DNA of 64,000 nucleotides from Paenibacillus_AA sp045062745. GTDB taxonomy: Bacteria > Bacillota > Bacilli > Paenibacillales > NBRC-103111. Below, piece after piece: positions 51,097-60,489 of the stretch (its first letter is position 1; the number at the start of each line of letters is the position of its first letter). The notes under the pieces were generated by a model. The model was not told the origin of the DNA. It saw only the letters and a program-made list of their open reading frames with translations, and did not search any database. The stretch covers positions 1 to 64,000 of the forward strand of contig NZ_JBJGED010000006.1 in NCBI RefSeq assembly GCF_045062745.1, given 5' to 3'. Made by a program: the position numbers and the translations under genes.

Positions 51097-53721
51097 TCAC
51101 CCCCTGATCTCGCTTAGGACGAGATTGCCAATTTCCCGAGCCGTCCGCATGATATCTCCCTCATTCCGAACGTTAAACACCGCACCGCTCAGCATGCCCT
51201 CGAAGTTATACGTGTTTGTGGTGCTCGTTCCCGCGATTTGCCCTACCCTTCCAGCGGTAGCCGTTCCCGCTTGGTTGAGCGACACCTGACCGTTCAGCTG
51301 TTCCATCGCGGCATGGACTTGTCGGGTACTGTCTACGATGCCTTCCGCCATTCCGGCCCCGATCATCATCCCGACTTGATCCCTCATTACCCGTGACGGG
51401 GAATGGATATCGAGTACATCCTTGATTCCGCTCACGATGCCGGATGCAAATCCTTTGATCTTATCCTTGATCCACCCGGTCATGGCGCTAATCCCGTCCC
51501 ATAGTCCGGTCACGATGTTTTTCCCGATGTTCAACATGTCGCCCGGCAACCCGGAAAAGAAATCGACGATATTACTGATGATCCCAGGCCCTTCATCTTT
51601 GATGAGCTGCACCATGTCTACAAACCATGATCCCATGGCCTTCAACGCATTCGAAAGGGCTGAAGCGATCCTTCCAGGGAGGCCAACAAAAAAATCAACA
51701 ATGGCCGCTATGATTTTTGGCACTTCGGTCTTCACCCAATCGAGCGCATCGAGGCCGAATTGCACCATCTTTCCAAGTCCGAACCCGAGCGCATACCCGA
51801 TTTTTCCCGGCAGCTCGTTGAAGAACCGCGCCGCCTCTTCGGGCAGCTTCTTGAACCAATCGAGCGCGGTCCGGAACGCCTTCGGGATGTCCTCGGTAAA
51901 GAACGACACAAGCCACTTCCATAGGGCTTTTCCGGCGTTCTCGATCGCCTTCCACGCGCCAATCAACGCATTTCGAAAGTCATCATTCGTATTCCACAGG
52001 ACGATGATCCCCGCAACGAGTGCCGCAACGAGCGTTATGACGAGTGCAATCGGGTTGAGCGCCTGGGCAGCGTTAAGGGCGATCTGTGCGATGGTCATCC
52101 CCTCTGTCGCCACCCGCCATGCCTGAATGGCTTTGACAACCCCTTGGATCATGGTCGCCACGTTCCAAGCGGCCATCCCCGCACCGATGCTGGCCGCAAC
52201 TGCCGCAAGGTTGCCCGCATTGTCAATGATCCAGGTCAGCCCGTTCACGATCGGCGTCACGTCGACGTTTTTCAAGCTCTCCGTCATTTCCAATATCTTC
52301 GGCTTCAGCTTCTCCTCGATCGGATCGGCAAGGCTTGTGATAAGCTGCCGCTTGAGTCCTTCCAGAGCCGACCCTGCGTCATCGTACCGAATCTCGTTAA
52401 TCTGCTGAAGCGTGTCCGCCGTGGAGCTCGTCACATTTTGGACATTGCCAAGCGATAGGATCGCTGACGCTTCCAGGTCTTCAAACTGGGTACCAAAGAG
52501 TTGAACCCCGACCTGGTTGCGAATGAGAGGGTCCTGGATGCCATTCAGAGCCGTCAGTACCTCACGAAAGGCTCCTTGTGCCTTCTCGCCTCCTGCGGCG
52601 AAGGACGCCCCCATTTTTTGCGCGTCAAGGCCCAACGTTGTAAATGCCTCGTTCGTACCCGTCGACATGTCCTTCGAGCGGATCGTAAATTCCTTGATGG
52701 CGTCGCCGACCTTATCCACTTGGAACGCGCCGTCCTGGGCGCCCTGGATCAAAATGTCGGTGAACTGCTCGGCGCTGAAACCAAGCGCGGAGAATTGCGG
52801 CGCGTACTCGTTGAGCACGTCGAGCAAGTCTCCGTTCTTGTTGGCCCCGTTTTGGGCTCCCTGGGCGATCAGGGTGTAGGCTTGGTCGGCGGTGATCCCG
52901 AACTTGTCCATCAGCGAATTGACCGTGTTGATACTCTCCGGTACGTCGAAGCCAAACGTGTCGCGCATAAGGAGCGCTTTCCTGGTCGTGTTCTCCAGCT
53001 CATCTCCGGTCTGCTGCGTTACTTGTTTGACCGATGCCATGGAGTTGGCCACATCGTCAATGCTTTCCCCGAGGTTGGACGTATAAATGGCCTTTGCGGT
53101 ATCGCGGAATTCGGCCATTTGTTCTGCTGTCGCCCCGGTTTGAGCCTGCAATTTGTTCATCGCTCGGGTCGAGTCTCCGCTGAAATTGAGCAGCCCGCCG
53201 ATCGCCGTCACCGCTGCGGCTCCAATGGCCGCGACACCGGCTGCTGCCGCCTTGGCCACGTTGCCGCCAATTTCCTTGAGCGCCTGCTGGGCTTCGTCGA
53301 CGCTCTTGTCCAGGTGATCAACGTCTTTCGTCGTAGCCTCCGACTCATCGCCGAAGCTCTTCAGCGCTGCCGTCGATTTGTTCAGCTCCAGCATGTTCTT
53401 GTTCAGCGCTTCCGTCTCTTTGTTGATCCGGACTTGGAGATCCTGGGCCGCTTTGCTCGTCTCGCCTTTCTCGGCGGCAATCCGCTCGTATTCATTGGTC
53501 AGGTTGGCGATCTTCTGCCGCTGGAGATCGGTGATTTGATTCAGCGACGTGATGCGCTCTTGAAGCCCTTCTTCCGATTTGCTCCAGTCATCCATTCCGG
53601 CAGCTGCGGCTTTGAATCCCGAATCAATCACCTTGATTTGCCGATTTAACTCAGCGATCCCGGCTTTAAATTCGGTGACGTCTAGGCCGACCTTTCCGCC
53701 GATATCGTTCTCGTTTGCCAT
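51097..53721 (-). CDS. Phage tail tape measure protein
   Basis: 874 residues. TP901-type: N-terminal coiled coil (1-160), then AMNKLQAQTGATAEQMAEF, hydrophobic helices (about 515-610) that may insert in the membrane, and a C-terminal repeat region ending with SPSRVMRDQVG (a mark of the family). It sets tail length and helps DNA entry. It follows the frameshifted chaperone genes as usual. Confidence 0.93.
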   Translation of the reverse strand: MANENDIGGKVGLDVTEFKAGIAELNRQIKVIDSGFKAAAAGMDDWSKSEEGLQERITSLNQITDLQRQKIANLTNEYERIAAEKGETSKAAQDLQVRINKETEALNKNMLELNKSTAALKSFGDESEATTKDVDHLDKSVDEAQQALKEIGGNVAKAAAAGVAAIGAAAVTAIGGLLNFSGDSTRAMNKLQAQTGATAEQMAEFRDTAKAIYTSNLGESIDDVANSMASVKQVTQQTGDELENTTRKALLMRDTFGFDVPESINTVNSLMDKFGITADQAYTLIAQGAQNGANKNGDLLDVLNEYAPQFSALGFSAEQFTDILIQGAQDGAFQVDKVGDAIKEFTIRSKDMSTGTNEAFTTLGLDAQKMGASFAAGGEKAQGAFREVLTALNGIQDPLIRNQVGVQLFGTQFEDLEASAILSLGNVQNVTSSTADTLQQINEIRYDDAGSALEGLKRQLITSLADPIEEKLKPKILEMTESLKNVDVTPIVNGLTWIIDNAGNLAAVAASIGAGMAAWNVATMIQGVVKAIQAWRVATEGMTIAQIALNAAQALNPIALVITLVAALVAGIIVLWNTNDDFRNALIGAWKAIENAGKALWKWLVSFFTEDIPKAFRTALDWFKKLPEEAARFFNELPGKIGYALGFGLGKMVQFGLDALDWVKTEVPKIIAAIVDFFVGLPGRIASALSNALKAMGSWFVDMVQLIKDEGPGIISNIVDFFSGLPGDMLNIGKNIVTGLWDGISAMTGWIKDKIKGFASGIVSGIKDVLDIHSPSRVMRDQVGMMIGAGMAEGIVDSTRQVHAAMEQLNGQVSLNQAGTATAGRVGQIAGTSTTNTYNFEGMLSGAVFNVRNEGDIMRTAREIGNLVLSEIRG

Positions 53722-53732
53722 GGTTCACCTCC

Positions 53733-53999
53733 TCATAGCCAGGATGGGGCCTTCGTTGCCCGGTGATAGGTCTTGCCGTTAATGACCCGAATGTTCGGAT
53801 CGTCGCTCGGCTTATACTGGATGAAGGCGATCAAGTTGGAAAAATCGGTTTCATCCACTTGATGAAGCGACCAATCAAATTCCCGGCATATCGTTCGCTT
53901 CAGGCCGACGATCGTTTTGCGGTATTCAGCGGGGGTGTCTTCTTGCGGAAGCTCCCCCGCCGTCAGTTTTTTCGCATGTCTCCTGAAATTTTCGAACAA
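53733..53999 (-). CDS. Tail chaperone extension (gpT-like), made by -1 frameshift
   Basis: 88-codon frame with no good start of its own (only a TTG at 53999 without a ribosome site). It joins the upstream gene at the heptamer A AAA AAC: after the shift the reading passes through KKLTAGELPQEDTP. The product is the long form of the tail assembly chaperone, which links tape measure and tube protein. The frame ends 11 bases before the tape measure gene. Confidence 0.8.
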   Translation of the reverse strand: MFENFRRHAKKLTAGELPQEDTPAEYRKTIVGLKRTICREFDWSLHQVDETDFSNLIAFIQYKPSDDPNIRVINGKTYHRATKAPSWL

Positions 54000-54274
54000 A
54001 TGTCGTTAAACACCCGCATGATCTCCGATTGTTCGGCCCCCTCGTTGAGCTCATCATAGGAGAATTGCCCGCCAAAGATCGCCACAATCAGCGCCTTTAA
54101 GTCTTTGAAGAACTGTCGGGATTGCTTGATATCGGATTTGCCGCTCTTCAGCTGCTCCGCCTGTTCGGCGATGTCGAATATCGTGTCCATCATCCCCGTT
54201 TTCAGCGAGCAGGTGGTAAACGTATTAGTGGTCGTGCCTTGCGCATCCGTAAATGTGATGTATACCGGTTTCAA
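53963..54274 (-). CDS. Tail assembly chaperone (gpG-like)
   Basis: 103 residues, between the tail tube and tape measure genes, where gpG-type chaperones lie. TTG 54274 (first residues MKPVYITFTDAQG) follows AAGGAGGT at eight bases; the frame further up lacks a site. It stops with TGA directly after the slippery heptamer, so a fraction of ribosomes would continue into the gpT-like frame. It probably coats the tape measure during tail assembly. Confidence 0.82.
   Translation of the reverse strand: MKPVYITFTDAQGTTTNTFTTCSLKTGMMDTIFDIAEQAEQLKSGKSDIKQSRQFFKDLKALIVAIFGGQFSYDELNEGAEQSEIMRVFNDICSKISGDMRKN
53966..53972 (-). promoter_or_regulatory. -1 ribosomal frameshift site (A AAA AAC)
   Basis: On the minus strand the heptamer reads A AAA AAC in the zero frame CGA AAA AAC TGA, the most efficient X XXY YYZ type. 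The stop follows at once and the -1 frame is open for 230 bases with family-like content. Confidence 0.85.
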
Positions 54275-54302
54275 TGGGGGTACCTCCTTCAAATGATCGA
54301 AC

Positions 54303-54333
54303 AAAAAAGGAAGGCGAGTTTATCGCCCTCCTT
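54303..54333 (-). terminator. Internal terminator after the tail tube gene
   Basis: On the minus strand AAGGAGGGCGA pairs with TCGCCTTCCTT around a five-base loop and six T residues follow. It lies between the tube and chaperone genes and could keep tube protein more abundant than downstream proteins. Confidence 0.8.
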
Positions 54334-54338
54334 CTCGA

Positions 54339-55250
54339 TTAGGTTCCTGTCGTAAAGTCTTTTCCGGATGCGGCCAGCGCCTGGCCATACACATCCACGA
54401 CGCCGGCGACGGCTACGATGTATTTGGTTGTCGCGGCCAACTGGGCCGAAGGCGTCAACGTCAGCACCTTCCCGGCCACGTCCCACGATTTCGTGAAGGC
54501 AACCGTATTGCCGGTTGTGCTGTCGAGCAGCGTGATGGCCTCGGTTGCAATTTTGTTGTTGAAGGTCAGGACAATCACCCCGCTGCGGCTAAACGCCGTT
54601 GCGCCATCGGCAGGCGCGATCGTGGAGAGCGCAATCGCGGTCGGTGCCATCGTCGTGTCCGGCGTTTGAACTTGCGAAAACCATCCCGCCGCCGCGAACG
54701 CGCTGTCGGATGTGTCGGCGAAAACTCGCTTCAAAGACATGGATTGTCCGCCGATTGTCCATTCCTTCGTAGTCGTGACCGCCGTATAGGTCAGCTGATA
54801 CGTACGAATATCCACGTCAGCCGACTTGGTTGCCGCCTCTTCGGCCCCGCCGCTGAATGTCCCTTTCAGGTACCAGTAATAGCGGTATTCGCCCGGTCCC
54901 ACATTGTACCGGAACCCCACGGCCACGCTCGGGGGATTCGGCTGGCCGCTATCGTATACCCGGCCACTCGCGGCATCGAATAATTTCCCCAATAAGGTTG
55001 CCATCTTTGCCGCAGGGACATTGGAAGCGGTAATCGTGATCGTGGTCACGCCTTCGCTTACGTAGTTAAATGCGGGCTTGTTGTCGTAGTACGTAGGCGT
55101 ATTGTTCGTTTCCGCTTCGCCGCTAATCTCAGCTGCAGGCGCGAGATATACCGGCGTGCCGGTTACAAAAGCGGTGTTGTCATCCTGAAGAATGGGCGCG
55201 TAATACAGATTGTCGACGCCCACGAATTCCCCATATTTTTTATCCGTCAT
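54339..55250 (-). CDS. Major tail tube protein with Ig-like C-terminal domain
   Basis: 303 residues. Residues 1-200 have the tube-protein pattern (YGEFVGVDNLYYAPI, RYNVGPGEYRYYWYLKG). Residues 205-303 form a bacterial Ig-like domain (LSTIAPADGATAFSRSGVIVLTF, LTPSAQLAATTKYIVAV) that would decorate the tail surface and may touch host sugars. It lies between the tail terminator and chaperone genes. Confidence 0.88.
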   Translation of the reverse strand: MTDKKYGEFVGVDNLYYAPILQDDNTAFVTGTPVYLAPAAEISGEAETNNTPTYYDNKPAFNYVSEGVTTITITASNVPAAKMATLLGKLFDAASGRVYDSGQPNPPSVAVGFRYNVGPGEYRYYWYLKGTFSGGAEEAATKSADVDIRTYQLTYTAVTTTKEWTIGGQSMSLKRVFADTSDSAFAAAGWFSQVQTPDTTMAPTAIALSTIAPADGATAFSRSGVIVLTFNNKIATEAITLLDSTTGNTVAFTKSWDVAGKVLTLTPSAQLAATTKYIVAVAGVVDVYGQALAASGKDFTTGT

Positions 55251-55253
55251 CGG

Positions 55254-55610
55254 TCATTCCTCCAACTCGTAATAGCGATAGTCGCAAGTATAGGCATAAT
55301 GCCCGGTCTTCGGATTGTATGGCAAATCCCGGCCCCCCACCCGGAGGAAGCCTGCCGGGAGCATGACCGCCTTGATCGAAGCGTCGGCCCCTTGCTTTAA
55401 GGCCGGTTTCTTGCTGTACAACGTGATTTGTGCGCGGGTGGTGCGGCTCGTCGGGAGGTTGTCGGCGTGGCTGTTGTTCGGCGTATCCACTACAAAATAC
55501 GTGATAAACGTTTCCGGCAGCTTGTTCTCATCCGCAAAGGTCCCTTGTTCCCGGACCGGGTACCCGATACCGCTCAAGGTATCGGCTAGCAAACTATAGA
55601 TATCACTCAA
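55254..55610 (-). CDS. Phage tail terminator/completion protein
   Basis: 118 residues (YSLLADTLSGIGYPVREQGTF, FITYFVVDTPNNSHADN, RTTRAQITLYSK). Position just before the tube gene and the pattern fit the gpU/tail-terminator role at the end of the tube. It overlaps the HK97-gp10-like gene by eight bases. Confidence 0.75.
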   Translation of the reverse strand: MSDIYSLLADTLSGIGYPVREQGTFADENKLPETFITYFVVDTPNNSHADNLPTSRTTRAQITLYSKKPALKQGADASIKAVMLPAGFLRVGGRDLPYNPKTGHYAYTCDYRYYELEE

Positions 55611-56025
55611 GCGGCAACCCCTCCCGAATCAACACTTTCCGCTGAATGCTCTTGACCTTGGATCGATTCCGATCAAAGGCGAGCCGTATCCCAGGGTCAG
55701 CCGGTTGCGTCGGCGTGCCATACTCGACAAAGGTGGCGTGCCAGGCACCCGGCGATTTATCGTCATTGATTCCCACGGTCACACTGATTTCATTACCCGA
55801 CTGAACCGGCTCGGAGAGGTCGACGCCCTTCAGCATCGTGCCTGTCAGCTTGTGTTTCTCCGCCCAGGCTTCAATTTCCGCCCGAATCGGCTCGGCGCTC
55901 TCATGGATCGCCATCTTCACCGCTGCATCGACGCTCCCGCCCGCATTCGCGATCCGCTTCGCCGCTTCCTCCAGGCCGGTTAAGTCCAGCCGAATCGATC
56001 GGCCTGCGGTGTATCGTTTGGCCAC
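55603..56025 (-). CDS. HK97 gp10-like head-tail protein
   Basis: 140 residues. LDLTGLEEAAKRIANAGG, HESAEPIRAEIEAWAEKHKLTG and HATFVEYGTPTQPADPGIRLAFD are the signature of the HK97 gp10 family of head-tail joining proteins. The GTG start at 56025 overlaps the previous stop (TAGTG). Confidence 0.88.
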   Translation of the reverse strand: MAKRYTAGRSIRLDLTGLEEAAKRIANAGGSVDAAVKMAIHESAEPIRAEIEAWAEKHKLTGTMLKGVDLSEPVQSGNEISVTVGINDDKSPGAWHATFVEYGTPTQPADPGIRLAFDRNRSKVKSIQRKVLIREGLPLE

Positions 56026-56369
56026 TAGGCATTCACCGCCCGGCGTACCTTTAGGAGCAGCCACATGTTGCGCATCTCGATGTTCTCCGGCGGGCCGATG
56101 ATGTCGTAGGCGAGCTCGGTCTTGTCATGGAGGAGCAGCCGATCCTGCTGATTGAGATCCTCGCGGAACCAAAGCATGACCTCTGCTGTGTCTTCGACCG
56201 ACAGCGTACCGGATTCAGTGCTTTCAGTGCCTCCACGGCTTTTCCAGTTGCAGTAGTCAAGCGCCGGATCAGCGTCGATATAGCTGACGTCCGGAGCGCC
56301 GTTCACATCGGTTGCCACCCGATGCTGGACACGAACGACGGTTGCGAATTGTGCGGTCGGTTTGAACAT
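56025..56369 (-). CDS. Phage head-tail adaptor/head closure protein
   Basis: 114 residues, small beta barrel: VVRVQHRVATDVNGAPDVSY, LWFREDLNQQDRLLLHDKT and ENIEMRNMWLLLKVRR fit the head-closure family. It is encoded between the connector and the gp10-like gene as expected. Confidence 0.78.
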   Translation of the reverse strand: MFKPTAQFATVVRVQHRVATDVNGAPDVSYIDADPALDYCNWKSRGGTESTESGTLSVEDTAEVMLWFREDLNQQDRLLLHDKTELAYDIIGPPENIEMRNMWLLLKVRRAVNA

Positions 56370-56386
56370 GTGGGTTCCCCCCTCGC

Positions 56387-56992
56387 TTACACGAAAAGAT
56401 AGAGGTCGACCGGCGTCCCGTTCAAGGCGCTATTCAAGGTCACGGTATTCGCCTCGATGGCGGTTGCCGATGTGACCACGGTTGGCGCTGTTCCTTCCCG
56501 AACATTGTTTCGGTAGGCGTCCTGGATCGTGTTGTGCGCCAGCTTGTAGGGAAGCCCCAGCTTCGTACCGAAGCCGATCGATGTCGTGGCACCGGTCCCG
56601 TCATGGGCCGGGATGGTGACTTTCGTGATGGTTTTGAATGCCTTGTTGCCTGTAACAGTCCCCGCCGTATCCACGGTGAAGGCGGGCAAGGTTTCCGCGA
56701 TCGCTTCGTCCGCAAAGTTGGTCCCCTCCACAATGACTTGGATCGCCTTGATGTCCGTTGCGGTCCCGCCAGCGGTCGCCGTCACATTGCGAGGATATGC
56801 CGGGTTCGTGAACCCGGTCGTAATGACTTGCTGTGCCCCAGAGTCGGTGACGGCTGGGAGTATACCCGCCACCGCTGCCGCGACAGCCTGGACGGAAGAT
56901 AGGGCGATCCGTGCCAAAAACGATTGTTTGGCGGCGAATCCAGGGGCGTCGGTTTGGATTTTATGCCCCTTTTTGTAGTTGAATGGGTACAT
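56387..56992 (-). CDS. Phage structural protein (capsid decoration-like)
   Basis: 201 residues, Ala/Thr-rich beta protein (ITTGFTNPAYPRNVTATAGGT, KLGLPYKLAHNTIQDAY). Its place among connector genes and its composition suggest a virion surface or decoration protein. No catalytic motif is seen. Confidence 0.65.
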   Translation of the reverse strand: MYPFNYKKGHKIQTDAPGFAAKQSFLARIALSSVQAVAAAVAGILPAVTDSGAQQVITTGFTNPAYPRNVTATAGGTATDIKAIQVIVEGTNFADEAIAETLPAFTVDTAGTVTGNKAFKTITKVTIPAHDGTGATTSIGFGTKLGLPYKLAHNTIQDAYRNNVREGTAPTVVTSATAIEANTVTLNSALNGTPVDLYLFV

Positions 56993-57007
56993 GGTACTGA
57001 CCTCCTT

Positions 57008-57289
57008 CTAAGATTGTGGCAGGCTGGCGGTCGCGAGCTGCGTCGCAAGCGTGAGGAACACCGGGGAGAATCGAATCTCCCCGCTTTGAATGTTCCATAG
57101 GTCCGTGACTCCGACCACGATCGTCCCCACCGCGAGATCGGTGTCGAGCTTGGCTTCGGACACCCCTGCCCCGAGTAGATACCCCTTCACGGCAAGCAGC
57201 TTTTGACGGAGTACCCCGTCGAATCCGGTACTCGCAAGCGGGATATTCAGGCCGGTCTTGCATTCCGCAAGCAATTCGGCTTCGGTCAT
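57008..57289 (-). CDS. Head-tail connector (gp6-like)
   Basis: 93 residues, helical (LLAECKTGLNIPLASTGFDGVLRQKLLAVKGYLLGAG). It is the expected small connector after the capsid gene. ATG 57289 follows AAGGAGCGGG; the longer frame to 57382 runs into the capsid gene. Confidence 0.78.
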   Translation of the reverse strand: MTEAELLAECKTGLNIPLASTGFDGVLRQKLLAVKGYLLGAGVSEAKLDTDLAVGTIVVGVTDLWNIQSGEIRFSPVFLTLATQLATASLPQS

Positions 57290-57303
57290 GGTAGACCCGC
57301 TCC

Positions 57304-58587
57304 TTATCCCTTCTTGATAATGACCACGCCGTTCGGATCGATGAGCTTGCCGTCCGCGATCAGGATCGCTTTGTCCACCCATTCGTTCGTGTCGTGGTCA
57401 AAGTATCGAAACATCGTCATTTGCAAGTTCGAATTGATCCCGTAGTTCCGCAAGTTACAGTAAATGGCCACGACATCGCCGGTCGCAGCGTCATCATAGG
57501 GCGTGATGACGTCATCTTCGACCTCGATGACTTCTTTCCCACCAAATCGACCCTGCGGTCCTTCCGTGATGCCGTAGTTCACGCGACCGATCGGCTGGCC
57601 TTGCGCATCCACCATCCCATTGATGTACGCCTCGAATGTGCCCGACGCCATCAGGAACGTCGCGCCCGCTTTGTAGGCCAGCGGCATTTTGGCGAACACT
57701 TTCTTGGACCATCCGTCCCAGCTCGAAAATTCCTCGGCGGACAAGGTGACTTTTTGTGCGGTTGGAACACGAGTGTCGACCGTGATGCCCAGCATCTTGC
57801 CGGTCCCGTTTGCTTTGATGACGGCCATGTCTATCGCTTGAATCATGGCTTCCACGATCAGGTCCGTGATCGTCGTCTCGAATCCCTCCAGCGTCACGGT
57901 GCTTGCAAGGAGCGAGATCGATACCTTGCATTCCAGGCCGTAGTAGCTGAACGACACCTTGGTGTTTGCTTGGACCTTTTGCTTGTCCGACGGCGTCGCT
58001 TCGCCGATCCAGGTCGCGACCGGCTTCAAGGACAAGATCGGAATTTCTACGCCACCCGGCACGTTCAGCTTCCGGACCCGGCTGTATACTTGCCCATACA
58101 CGGTCAATCGCCGGATGACCTCATTCAGGATCGTGGTCGGGATCACAGCCGAAACATCTGTGGTCGTGGTCATGGCGTTTGCACGCAGCTCCGGGAGGAT
58201 TTGCCCGGTTTTGGCGAAGGCCATGAACGCTTTCCGGTATTCAAGAGTCCCGAAGAATTCATCCGGTTCTTGCGCCCGCTGCTGACCCTGGCCTTGGCCC
58301 GCCGCTCCGACCCCATAGCTGCCCATAATATGGGTAGCGCCGACAGGCGATGACCCGCGCTGTTCCGGTTGGGAGGTTGTTTGACCGCGCTGTTCAGTCT
58401 CGCTCTCGTCATCCGGCATAGCATCCGTGATGCTGCGCAGCTCGGCGATCTCCGCGTTCAAAGCCTCCAGTTCCGCATTAATGCTTCGGAGTTCTTCCAC
58501 GGTCGTGGCGGCGTTCGCTTTCGTCCCGAGTTCGGCCTTGCGTGCTTCTTTCTTGCGGAGCATTTCGAGCAGTTTCTTCTTGTTCAT
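57304..58587 (-). CDS. Major capsid protein, HK97 fold
   Basis: 427 residues. An N-terminal coiled-coil delta domain (1-60) and a Gln/Gly-rich linker (about 65-110) are removed by the prohead protease; the HK97 core follows (VSAVIPTTILNEVIRRL, GGVEIPILSLKPVATWIGE, MFRYFDHDTNEWVDKAIL). ATG 58587 follows AAGGTG; a GTG at 58596 is possible. It follows the protease gene by ten bases. Confidence 0.93.
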   Translation of the reverse strand: MNKKKLLEMLRKKEARKAELGTKANAATTVEELRSINAELEALNAEIAELRSITDAMPDDESETEQRGQTTSQPEQRGSSPVGATHIMGSYGVGAAGQGQGQQRAQEPDEFFGTLEYRKAFMAFAKTGQILPELRANAMTTTTDVSAVIPTTILNEVIRRLTVYGQVYSRVRKLNVPGGVEIPILSLKPVATWIGEATPSDKQKVQANTKVSFSYYGLECKVSISLLASTVTLEGFETTITDLIVEAMIQAIDMAVIKANGTGKMLGITVDTRVPTAQKVTLSAEEFSSWDGWSKKVFAKMPLAYKAGATFLMASGTFEAYINGMVDAQGQPIGRVNYGITEGPQGRFGGKEVIEVEDDVITPYDDAATGDVVAIYCNLRNYGINSNLQMTMFRYFDHDTNEWVDKAILIADGKLIDPNGVVIIKKG

Positions 58588-58597
58588 GTGGTTCACC

Positions 58598-59248
58598 TTA
58601 ACCCTTCATCAGAATTTGATTTTTGAGACGCAGCAGTTCGAGCTCGCTTTTCGAGTTATCCAACTGAGACCGGGCGTTCTCCAACGCTGTTCGCGCATTA
58701 TCCAATGCGTGTTGGTCACGAGCATTTATGTCAGTTCCCGTATAGGCCGGGAAGTTGACCGCAGACACTTCGATTACTTTCGTAATGCGCTGAATACGAC
58801 GGGTAGGGATTTCCGAATCCAGGTCTTCCCACTTCTCATCACCGACGTAAAAAATAAAAGACATCCCGTCGATGTCTTCTCGCTTGACCGAACTATGGAG
58901 CGCCTTCGCTTCGGCATTGTTCTCACTATCCAGACTAGCGCGGATATATAAACCGACATCATCGGTCCGCAGCTGCATGGTGCTGTTGCCGTTGTTGCGT
59001 CGGCTGCGGGCCAACGGGATTTTGCGAAGGTCATGATTAACACTGAACAAAACGTCATCAAAATTGCAGCCGTCGAACGCGCCGCGCTCGATGATCTCGT
59101 AAAACCATCCGCCGATGTTCGTTTTCTGGTCGTAGACGGCTGGATGCCCTTCAATGTAATTGCCATCGTCCACCGCTCGGAGATCAACCAACCCGAAACT
59201 ACGCTTGACGGGTTCCTCGCGGCCCGGCAGTTTAATTGGCTTGCTCAT
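58598..59248 (-). CDS. HK97-type prohead protease
   Basis: 216 residues. S78 family: IEGHPAVYDQKTNIGG, His in FSVNHDLRK (about 78) and Ser in DIDGMSFIF (about 120) form the catalytic pair. A C-terminal coiled coil (about 165-210) resembles a scaffold piece. It matures the capsid. The start overlaps the portal gene by 17 bases and has GGAGG at good spacing. Confidence 0.9.
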   Translation of the reverse strand: MSKPIKLPGREEPVKRSFGLVDLRAVDDGNYIEGHPAVYDQKTNIGGWFYEIIERGAFDGCNFDDVLFSVNHDLRKIPLARSRRNNGNSTMQLRTDDVGLYIRASLDSENNAEAKALHSSVKREDIDGMSFIFYVGDEKWEDLDSEIPTRRIQRITKVIEVSAVNFPAYTGTDINARDQHALDNARTALENARSQLDNSKSELELLRLKNQILMKG

Positions 59249-60482
59249 CGCTCTTTCCTCCATTCGTGCTCCGCCCCATTTGATAGGCGTTCGCGAGATT
59301 GACGTCGATATAGTTTAGCGACATGGTTCGCCGGTCCCCACCCTCGATCGGCGGATACCCAAGCAATGCGAGCTTTTGGTTGTCGCTTAAAAGCCCTTGT
59401 TCGCCTGCCGTCTTGAGCAGGTTCAGTTTGGCGGTCGTGCTAAGGTACATCATGTCTTTTTGATAAAACACGATTTCATTGCCCATATCCAGCTCCCGAG
59501 CCGTGAAGATCGTCTTCGAAAACGCTTGGGCCAGTCCGATGACGAGCGGTTCCAACGTGTTCTCATAAAACGCTTGGTACTGCTCGTCGGAATAATCGCG
59601 GGAGAGGATCGCAAGCGACACCCCGTACCATTCCAAGACGTTGCTTTTGAGGAATGCAAGCGTGTCCTTGTCCACGAATTTGGGGTCGAGATTGAGCGGC
59701 GTCAGTTCTCCCTTGAGATCGATCGGGAGAATGCCGGAATCACCAGATTGCAGCAGCTTCTCGAATCGTTCCCGCTCCGCTCGCTGCCCTTCATCGTTCA
59801 TCATGGTGTTTATTTTCAAGACGCCACGAATCGACAGGCTAGTCTTGATCCCTTTTTCGAGCCCTTGCAACACGGCATCATTGATTTGCAGCACTTTAAG
59901 TAGCGCGGCATTATCTGGCTGGCCATTCAGCCCGCCGCCCATGATGTCGTTCACGGAAAACTTCTTCCGGATGTGGATCACATCCGAATAGGGGAACGTA
60001 AAGCTGTCCCCGGAACGAAAGTACAGTTTCACGAACAAGGTCCCCCGTTCGTCTTGCAGAAAGTCCACCTGATACGGATTGAGCGGATAGAACCCGGTAT
60101 AGGTCCGTGACTCGGTTCCGTTGGCCGCTTTCGTGTACTCGTAGGTCGGGTAAATGAACACGTTATAGTTCAGGTACAGCAGCCAAACCAGTTTCTCCAG
60201 GAAATCGCGGGTACTCATGATCTCGTTCGGCGCGAACTTGAACAGCCGGTTTAATGGTCCCTTCGGTACCGTCTGCATCCCGCTCCCATCCACCCGGATA
60301 TGGCGCGGCTGCAACTTGCTGATCTCCGTTGCGATGATGTCGATGCAGTTTTGCACGATGTCCGACGCATAAATGTCCTGCCCGAATTGCGAGAATATGG
60401 GAACGTAGCCGTTCAAAATCTTTGCTCGCACGAACTCCTTACCCTTGCTCACGAACCCCTTCAGGCTTTGCAATAAGGCCAA
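59232..60482 (-). CDS. Portal protein, HK97 type
   Basis: 416 residues. CIDIIATEISKLQPRHI, KLVWLLYLNYNVFIYP, DVIHIRKKFS and WYGVSLAILSRDYSDEQYQ are typical of the portal ring subunit at the DNA entry vertex. The start is TTG 60482, with AAAGGGGTG eight bases before; the extra residues to 60506 are probably not translated. It lies seven bases after the terminase gene. Confidence 0.9.
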   Translation of the reverse strand: MALLQSLKGFVSKGKEFVRAKILNGYVPIFSQFGQDIYASDIVQNCIDIIATEISKLQPRHIRVDGSGMQTVPKGPLNRLFKFAPNEIMSTRDFLEKLVWLLYLNYNVFIYPTYEYTKAANGTESRTYTGFYPLNPYQVDFLQDERGTLFVKLYFRSGDSFTFPYSDVIHIRKKFSVNDIMGGGLNGQPDNAALLKVLQINDAVLQGLEKGIKTSLSIRGVLKINTMMNDEGQRAERERFEKLLQSGDSGILPIDLKGELTPLNLDPKFVDKDTLAFLKSNVLEWYGVSLAILSRDYSDEQYQAFYENTLEPLVIGLAQAFSKTIFTARELDMGNEIVFYQKDMMYLSTTAKLNLLKTAGEQGLLSDNQKLALLGYPPIEGGDRRTMSLNYIDVNLANAYQMGRSTNGGKSDEQAN

Positions 60483-60489
60483 TTCTGTT

